A stretch of 37,345 nt of DNA from Baffinella frigidus (lineage: Eukaryota > Cryptophyceae > Cryptomonadales > Baffinellaceae), in assembly GCA_026770585.1 (NCBI GenBank), contig MU646367.1, positions 236,627-273,971 on the forward strand, read 5' to 3'. The position numbers and the translations under genes were made by a program. How positions within the stretch are numbered: position 1 is the stretch's first letter; the number at the start of each line of letters is the position of its first letter. Positions 20,956 to 29,735 of the stretch are shown here, piece by piece. Under the pieces are notes generated by a model, which was not told where the DNA came from, ran no database searches, and saw nothing but the letters and a program-made list of their open reading frames with translations.

Positions 20956-22064
20956 TCAATCGAAAAGCAGGGGCACGAGGGCGTTCCCCTCTGAGGGCAG
21001 AGGCTCGAACTCGAGGGCTCCGTTGGCGCTGGCCTGGAGGTGCAGCACTTTGCGGAAGCCCGGGGCCTCAAACTGCACCACCGCGGCGGTCAAAGGCCTC
21101 GCGCCGGCAACCCCGATGGCCGCGTCCGCGTTGCCATTGGCGTTCTCGGCGTTGCCTCCCGCGCCCTCCACGTCCGTCAGCCGCGGGTACTGCGCGCGGG
21201 AAACCAAACCGCCACCCGTTAGTCGCCGCCCACCCTCATCTCGACGCCTCATACAATCTATTTCGCAGGACGTCCTTCTAAAGGATTTCCGGTACAAATC
21301 CGGATGTTTCAAGCCCTTCAGGGATACCTCGCCTGTAAGAACACCCTTGCTGGAGGTTCCGTCTTAAATTAGTACCAGAGGGTTGACTAAACGTCAGATT
21401 TAGTCAAACGTTTGGTACTAAATTCAGAACACGCAGGGGTCAAATCTGTTGGGTATTCTGAAGTTACGGGTTCTTGTACACAAGACATCTCTGCACAAGT
21501 ACAAAACGCCAAGTCAAATCCGAGATATCATAGATTAGTTGACGGGATTAAACCTCAGCTGTCAGCATTAGGTGACGGGACTAAACCTCATCTGACAGCA
21601 TGCGGCACAGGAGCAAACCCGCGAGGCAGAGCGAAAAGCAAGAAAGTGGGGCAAACGGCACCTGCACGATGCCATCGGCGACGACTAGCACCACCGCGAT
21701 CGCCCGGCGCTCCTTGGCGATCCCGCGCAGGTAGACCGAGAGCTGTCGGTGCACGCGCGCGCTGCACACACCCCACGCGCGTCAGCTCCTGTCATCAAGA
21801 GGGGATCCACCCCCCGCCGCCCTCTGCTCTACAGGGGCACCTCGTTCATAAGAAACCGCCACCCCCTAGGACCCTACAGTAGGCCTGTGCCTAGGGCCCT
21901 GAGAAGTTCCTAGGGGGGGGGCGCTTTCTTACGAGCGAGTTACCCATGCAGGAAATATCGGCGAACAAGAACACCGAAGGTCGTGTTTCAAGAGGCACGG
22001 GTGGGGGCGGGGACCTCTGGAAGCCCCGCGTGGCACAGACAGCTGAGACGATGCGCCCCACAGC
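20956..22064 (-). CDS. BAH gene exons 8-10: unrecognised C-terminal domain
   Basis: Exon 8 (22064-22015) encodes AVGRIVSAVCATRGFQ. Exon 9 (21761-21662) encodes VHRQLSVYLRGIAKERRAIA then VVLVVADGIVQ. Exon 10 (21189-20956) begins YPRLTDVEG, has a low-complexity Asn/Ala insert, then AAVVQFEAPGFRKVLHLQ and ends LVPLLFD with TGA at 20958-20956. The pattern is a compact alpha/beta domain that I cannot name. Joining is supported by phase: exon 8 leaves two bases and exon 9 supplies one. Introns 8 and 9 each contain a hairpin-type element. Confidence 0.68.
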
Positions 22065-25000
22065 CTGCCGCACGCACACAGTCAGCGCCTCCAGATTCTC
22101 ACAACCATCATACTGAACCAGCACGCTCGGGGTATGGCTGTCCTCGGGTGCTAAGTGAAGTTTACAAGCCCCCTGCATCGGTATCTTGAGTCTCATGGCC
22201 GCGAGTCCAGACCCGTCCTGTAGACCCTGCGCTGACTCCTCTCTCGTGCCGCGTGCACAGTCCGAGCGCGCCTAGCGCTTCTCCACGTTGGGAGGGCTCT
22301 TGCAAGCGGACAGCGTGTGAGGTAACCTGGCAAATTCTGACAAGCATCATCCGGCTGGACCAGTTCTCACAAGCAGCATCCAGGGGGGGGCGTCGCAGTG
22401 AGAGCAGGCACCTTGTCCTCGCTCTGGTGCAAGAAGTAGGCGACGGCCTTGGCTGCGCCCTTGCGGATGAAGGCCGGGCACGCCTTGCGCGCCGCCTCTG
22501 CGAAGAACGCCTCCACCGCCTCCGACGCGCTCCCCGCGCGCACCGACGCCCACCCGCCCGGGGAGGACGTCGCGCCCGAGCCGCACAGCGCTGAGCTCTC
22601 GCTCTCGTTGCTGGAGACCTCCTCGCCCTTGGTGCGCGTCCCTCGCCCTTCCTCCGCCTCCCCCATCGGCACGTCGCCGCCAGCGTGAGCGGCCGCCGCG
22701 CCCCGCGTAGCGTCGGTCGTCAGCAAGCTGCCCTCCTCACAATCGCCCCCGGGAGTCGCCACGTCCGCGCCTGCCGCCTGCCGCTTGCTCCCAACAGCAG
22801 GCGGTTTCGCATCCACAGGTGGCTCCGGCTCCGGCTCTGGCTCGCCAGCGGCCTCCCGGGCTTCCTTAGCAGCCGCAGCCTCCCGCTCAAGGAGGAGCTT
22901 CTTGCTTGGCCGCCCGGGCTTGCCCTTGACCTTCTCCGGCACCACCACCACCTCTTTGACCTCCTCCTCCTCCTCCTCCTTCTTGGGCTTGCCCTTGCCC
23001 TTGCCCTTCTCCTTGGGCACGGGCAACGACTCCACGACAATCACCTCCTCCTTCTCCTCCTCTACTTTCCCCCGCGACAACTTCCCCCGCCCCATGTTCC
23101 CCTCCTCCAGGCCTTTCGCAATGATGGCCTCGTCGGCCGATATCCGCGACTTCCGTTGCTTTTTTTGCTTCACCACCTTCACCTCCTCCTCCTCCTCTTC
23201 CTCCTTGACCGCTTCCTCCGCCTTGACTTCTGGAATGGTGTCTTTCTCTGGCACGGTGCCCTTCTCTGGAACGCAGCCCTTCCCACCCGACAGCCTCCTC
23301 CGCCCCGCCTCTCCCTCCTCGTCCATCTCCGTATCTGACGCGTCCGAATGCCGCCCGCCCCCCTCCTTCCATGCCTTCCCCTCCTTGCCATCCTCCTTCC
23401 CAGCCTTGCAATCCTCCTTCCCAGCCTTCCCCTCCCGCACATCCTCAACCTCCTTCGCATCTTTCGCCCTGAGCGCATCGCACCCCTCCTTTGTATCCTC
23501 TTTCCCCTCCTTCCCCTCCTTCCCCTCCTTCCCCTCCTTTTTTGCCTCCTTCCACTCCTTCCCATCTTTCCCCTCCTTCCCCTCCGTCCCATCCTTCACC
23601 TCCGGCACGTCCTCCATCCGGTCCTCCGCGTCCGGCTCCTTAGCAGCGAGCGAATTCCGCCCGCCGCGCGTCTCCGACCGCTTCTCCTCACCTTTCTTCT
23701 CCTCACCTTTCTTCTCCTCGACAAAAAGGTCCACAATCACCGGCGACCGCCCCCGCAGCGCCTTCTTCTTCTCGCCCTTCTCCACCTCCGGATCCTCCTC
23801 ATGGCTCAGCCGCGCCTTCTTGCCCCCCCCCCGCGGCTCCGCCGGGACAACCGCCTCCTCCGCCGCCTCGCCGCTGCTGGCCCCCGAGCCCCTCTTCTTG
23901 CCGGGTTTCTTAGCCTCCGGCTCCCCCCGCTTGGCCTCCGCCTCTCCGCGCTCGTCGCCGCCCTTGGAGCGCCGGCCCTCGCGCGTCTCCGCCCGCACCT
24001 CCGCCTCCTCCTCCATCTCCACGTCCCCCGCCTCCTCGAGTGATTCCCGCTTCGCACGCTCCTCCCGCTCCTCCTTCTTCGACTTCTTCTCCTCTGACTT
24101 CTTCTCCTCATCCTTCTTCTCGCCTGGTTCCTCGAAAGATTCCCGCTTGCCCGCCGCGAGTCGTTCTTCCCGCTCCTCCTTCTTGGACTTCTTCTCTTCT
24201 GGCTTCTTCTCCTCCTCCTTCCCGCTTTTTCTCTCCTTCTCTTCCCGCTCCTCCTTCTTCGATTTCTTCTCCTCCTCCTTGCCGCTTTTGCTCTCCTTCT
24301 CCTCCTTCCAATGCCGCCCGCTCTCCTTGTCCTCCTTCCCATGCCGCCCACTCCTCTCCTCCCTCATATCCGCGTCCCCGCCCCCGCCCACACTATCGAC
24401 AGACTTTCTCCCCCGGTGCTCCCCACTGCCCCTGTCCGAACTCCCGTTTTTCTCTTCGCACTCCTCCACCTTGCAGCTACGCTCTTCCCCAGATTCCTGC
24501 GACGACGTGCGCGACGCCTCGTGCCCAAACCCCCCCTTGTGCTTCCGCGCCTCCTGCGCGAACTTGGACTTGGGCTTCTTCCGGAGCGCTGGCGCCTCAG
24601 ACTCCTCCTCCAGCTTGGGACTCCGAGACCGTCGCGGCTCCTTCTCCTTCTCGCGGTCTTTCTCCTTCATCTTGTCCTTCTCCTCCGCGAGCTTCTCAGC
24701 GTGCTTGTCGCTCGAGTCGCGGCTCGACCGTGTCTTCGCGCTGCACCCGGGAGGGAACGTGCTCTCAGAAACCGCTTGCGCTCACAGATTGCTCTCAGAA
24801 ATCACCAAGACCCTGATGCGCTCAGCAAACTAGTCACCCGGGTTAGGGGCTGCTGATTAGGGGCAGCATACCCGGGTCTGGGGTTCAGCCCAAGGGTCTG
24901 TTTAGCTATTTAACAAATCCAACCACTCTTTGTGTGACGATATCAGACGTATCCGCAGGTGACAAGATCGAGGGTGCTGGCAACGCCAGGTCACGCGTGG

Positions 25001-28000
25001 AAAGAGAAAAGTCCAATCTCACCCAGGAAACACGCCAAAAGTCTAGCCCTGGGAGCAATTCCTGGGCGCAATGATGTTTCACCAGTTCCACGAAACAGGT
25101 TGCGTGTGAAACTCGCACGTGTGACCTGGCCCGGGCAGGCGACCGGGGCAAGCAGAGGGGCGTGCATATCCTTTCTGCAGTATTAGTTCCAGTGTCCGCC
25201 TCTGGTGGGAGTCAAACTAACCACGAGGGCCTAAAGTTGCAGGAGGAAACCTGGCGGGCTTGAAGGGGTGGTCCTTGAGCAGGATCTGGATTTCCTCCTG
25301 GAACTCCAAGCAGTGGTTCGGGCAGTCGAGCGCCGACACCTTCTTCGACACCGGGTCCCACGTCCGGCAGCAGAAGTTGTGGTTGTCCTCCCACACCTCG
25401 TCCAGGCTTGGCGCCGAGTTTGTGAAACAGATCTGCTCCAGGGGAGGGGGGGTGCGGTTAGGGTTCAGGGATGAGGAATTAGAAAATAGGGGTTTGGGTT
25501 GGGGTTGAGGGTTTGGGATTTGGTGCATTGGGTGTTTGGTTTAGGGTTTAGGGTTTAGGGTTTAGGGTTTACTGCTGAGGGTTTAGGATAAGGTTTTAGG
25601 GGTTTGATTCAAGGATTGTGGATTCGGGGTTTGGAGTTCAAGGATTTCCGGTTAAGAGTTCAGGGTTTCGGGGTGTGGGGTTCAGGGTTAGGGGTTGAAG
25701 GTTTTGAGGGTTTAGGGTTTAGGGTTTAGGGTTTAGGGTTTTAAGGTTTAGGGTTTAGGGTTTAGGGTTTAGGGTCTAGGGTCTAGGTCTAGGGTCTAGG
25801 GTCTAGAGTCTAGGGTCTGGAGTCTAGGGTCTAGGATCTAGGGTCCAGGGTCCAGGGTCCAGGTTCTAGGGTCTAGGGGCTAGGGGCTAGGGGCTAGGGG
25901 CTAGGGTCCAGAGTCTAGGGTCTAGGGTCTAGGGTCTAGATTNNNNNNNNNNNNNNNNNNNNNNNNNNNNNNNNNNNNNNNNNNNNNNNNNNNNNNNNNN
26001 NNNNNNNNNNNNNNNNNNNNNNNNNNNNNNNNNNNNNNNNNNNNNNNNNNNNNNNNNNNNNNNNNNNNNNNNNNNNNNNNNNNNNNNNNNNNNNNNNNNN
26101 NNNNNNNNNNNNNNNNNNNNNNNNNNNNNNNNNNNNNNNNNNNNNNNNNNNNNNNNNNNNNNNNNNNNNNNNNNNNNNNNNNNNNNNNNNNNNNNNNNNN
26201 NNNNNNNNNNNNNNNNNNNNNNNNNNNNNNNNNNNNNNNNNNNNNNNNNNNNNNNNNNNNNNNNNNNNNNNNNNNNNNNNNNNNNNNNNNNNNNNNNNNN
26301 NNNNNNNNNNNNNNNNNNNNNNNNNNNNNNNNNNNNNNNNNNNNNNNNNNNNNNNNNNNNNNNNNNNNNNNNNNNNNNNNNNNNNNNNNNNNNNNNNNNN
26401 NNNNNNNNNNNNNNNNNNNNNNNNNNNNNNNNNNNNNNNNNNNNNNNNNNNNNNNNNNNNNNNNNNNNNNNNNNNNNNNNNNNNTTGAAGCGTGTAGGGT
26501 TTGGGTTTTAGGGTTTAGGGTTTAGGGTTTAGAGTTTAATGTTGAGGGTCTAGGGTGTGGGGTCTAGGGTCTAGGGTCTAGGGTCCAGGGTCCAGGGTCT
26601 CAAGTCCAGGGTCTAGGGTCTAGGGACTCGGGACTAGGGTCTAGATTCCAGGGTTTAGGGTTGAGGGTTAAGGGTTAAAGGTTAAGGGTTTAGGGTTTAG
26701 GATTGAGGGTTGAATGTTGAGGGTTTGGAGTTTTGAGTGCTGAGGGTTTCGGGTTGAGGTTTTACGGCTTTGGTATGTGGTTTTCAGATTCGGGGTTCGA
26801 GGTTTAAGGATTTAGGAATGCGGGTTCAGAGTTTTAGGGTGTACGGTTTACGATTTAATGTTGAAGGTTTTAGGGTTTATGGGCCAGTTTGTAGGTTTTA
26901 GGTTTCAGGTTTTAGGATTTAGGTTTCAGGTTTTAGGTTTGAGGTTTGAGGGTGTAGGAATGAGGATTTTGGGTTTTAGGGTTTAGGATTAGGGTCTAGG
27001 GTTTAGGGTTGAGGGATTCGGGTTTAGGGTCTGGGGTCTGGGGTCTAGGGTCTAGGGTCAAGGGTTCAGGGGTTAGAGTCTAGGATTTAGGATTTATGGT
27101 TGAGGGTTTAGGGTTTCGTATTCAGTGTTTACGGTTTGGGGTTTAGTGCGTGGGGTTTAGGTTTTAGGTTTTGGGTTTTGGTTCATGGATTTTGGATGCG
27201 GGGTTTTGGGTTTAAGGATTTAGGGATTGGGGTTTAGGGTTTTGGGGGGTGGGGTTCAGGATTTAGGGTTGAAGGTTTTGGGGGTTTGGGATCAGGTTTA
27301 AGGTTTCGAGGGTTGAGGCTTCAGGGTTTAGGGTTTAGGGTCTAGGGTCTAGGGTCTAAGGTCGAGAGTCTGGGGTCCAGGGTCCAGGGTTCAAGGTCTA
27401 GGTTCCAGGGTTTAGTGTTCAGTGTTTAGTGTTTAGTGTTTGGAGTTCAGGGTTGGGGGTTTAGGGTTTAGGGTTGAGAGTTGAGGGTTCAGGTTTTGGG
27501 TTTTAGGGTTTATGATAAAGAGTTTCGGGTTTAGAGTTTAACGTTTGGGGTTTAGGGTTTAGGGTTCAGGGTTTAGGGTTCAGGGTTCAGTGTTTAGGGT
27601 GTTTTAGGGTGCAGTGTTCAGTGTTTCATGTAAAGGGTTTCGGGTGTAGGGCTTGAGGTTTAAAGCCTAGGGTCTAGGGTCTAGGGATAGGTAATTAGCT
27701 TTGGGGGTTCCCACCAGCAACCCAAAGCGGTTTACATCGGTGTTTCCACCTGTAGTAAATTTCACCAAACCGCAAAACCCCAAATCCTACACACTGCACC
27801 CTAAAACCCAAAGCCCCAGCCCCCAAATCCCAAATCCCAAATCCTAGCGTTTAGGGTTTAGAGTTGAGGGTTCGGGGTTCAGGGTTCAGGTCTGAGGGTG
27901 TTTTAGAGTGCAGTGTTCTGTGTTTCATGTACAAGGTTTCGGGTGTAGGGCCTGAGGTTTAAGCCCTAGGGTCTAGGGATAGGTGTTTGGGTGTGGGGGC

Positions 28001-29690
28001 TCCCGACAGCAACCCAAAGCGGTTCACATCGGGATTCAACCTGTAGTAATTTGCACCAAACCTCAGAACGCAAACCCTACACACTGCACCATAAAACCCA
28101 AAGACACAGCCCCCAAATCCTAAATCGAAAATCCTACCGTAAACCCTACAACCTAAAACCTCACCTCACACCGCGATCTCCAACCCCTTGCTCCTCACCC
28201 ATCACCCTCAACCCCTAAACCGTCCAACCCCAAACCCTAAACTTTGAACACCAAACCCTGAAAAACATAACCCAAAACCCTAATCCCTGACCCCAACCAC
28301 CAGCAACCCGAAGCGGCTCAAATACGCTCCGAGACACGGACCAAACCTCTCAACCCCAACGCCTAAACACTGAAACCTAAAACCTAATATCCCAAACACA
28401 AAACAAAAAACAGTATGCGTTTAACCCCACACCCAAAATCCCAAACCCTGCACCTAAAACTCTTGACCCTAGACCCTAAACCCTTTTAAACCCTCATCCC
28501 TGAACCCTGAACCCTAAACCCCAAAACCTCAAACCTAAATTCCGAATCCTTAGACTCTAGACCCTGAACCCTAGCCCCAACCAGCTGGTGGTTGAGGGTG
28601 TAGAGTTTAGGGTGTATAGTTCGGGGGTTTGTGGTTTAGGGTTGTGGTTTGGGGTTTGGGGTTTTGAGTGAAGAGTTTAGGGTGCGGTTTTTGTTGGGGG
28701 AGGGGGTTGGTGTGTGAGTTTGGGGTTTTGGGTTTCGGGTTTGAGTTTCAGGGTTTGTGGTTGAGGGTTTGGGGCTCAGGGCGTATCCTCTTGCAGGCTC
28801 TATAGGATTATAATCCCTTTAGTTGGAGCCATTTATTCGACCTTTCCGCTCGAGGCTGGAAGAGTGAGCATTTTGAAGTGGGGTTGTTGAATTTGGTACC
28901 AGTCACGGGCATGATTGGTCACGTAGCTCAAAAAAATCCTGGAGCTACATGACCAAACGCCTCTATGTGTGTGAAAATTACTACACACTTGTTTCCACCC
29001 TTTCACTTGAAAAATACATCCTGTTTTAAAGTAGTCACACTTCTAGCCTCGAGTGGTTATCCTGTAGTAACGATTTTTTAGATTTCATCGCAGCTCGATT
29101 TTTTTTTGGCAGACTCTGGAGCTGACGGCCAAATTTGGAAGATCTGCGCTTTCAGATTTGAAGGACGAACTTTAGGGGCGAAATTCAGCAGAATCCCCCG
29201 AACCTCCATTTATGACTTATTTATTTGGACCTCCTAGAAAGTAGGGTTTAGGATTTCTATGGTTTAGGTTTTATAGGTTGTAGGGTCTATAGGGTTCGGG
29301 GTTTATAGGATTTAGTGGTTTTAGGGTTCAGGGTGTATAGGGTTTGGGGTGGATAGGGTTTAGGGTCTATAGGGTTTGAGGCGTGTAGGATTTAGGGTTT
29401 ATGGGGTTTAGGTTTGAAAGGGTTCAGGGTTTCTAGGTTAAGGGTTTATAGGGTTGAGCGTGTATGGGGTTTAGGCGTGTTAGGTTTTGGGTATAGGGTT
29501 CAGGGTGTATGGGGTTTAGGGTGTATAGGGTTTAGGATTTATAGGTTTTGGGGTGTAAAGGGTTTGGGGGTTTAGGGGTTTAGGGTTTATAGGGTTTAAA
29601 GTTTATAGGGTTTATTGTCAATGGTTTAGGGTTGAAGGTCTAGAGTTCAAGTTGTTTGGTTTTAACGGTACAGTGTTCAACCTTCAAGGT

Positions 29691-29735
<45 letters not shown>

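Noticed and set aside
22785-24833. Long plus-strand Ser/Pro/Phe-rich open frame (682 codons) opposite BAH exon 7.
   Set aside because: It is the antisense shadow of GAG/AAG-rich codons (CTC/CTT/TCC on the other strand); the minus-strand frame has matching splice phases on both sides.
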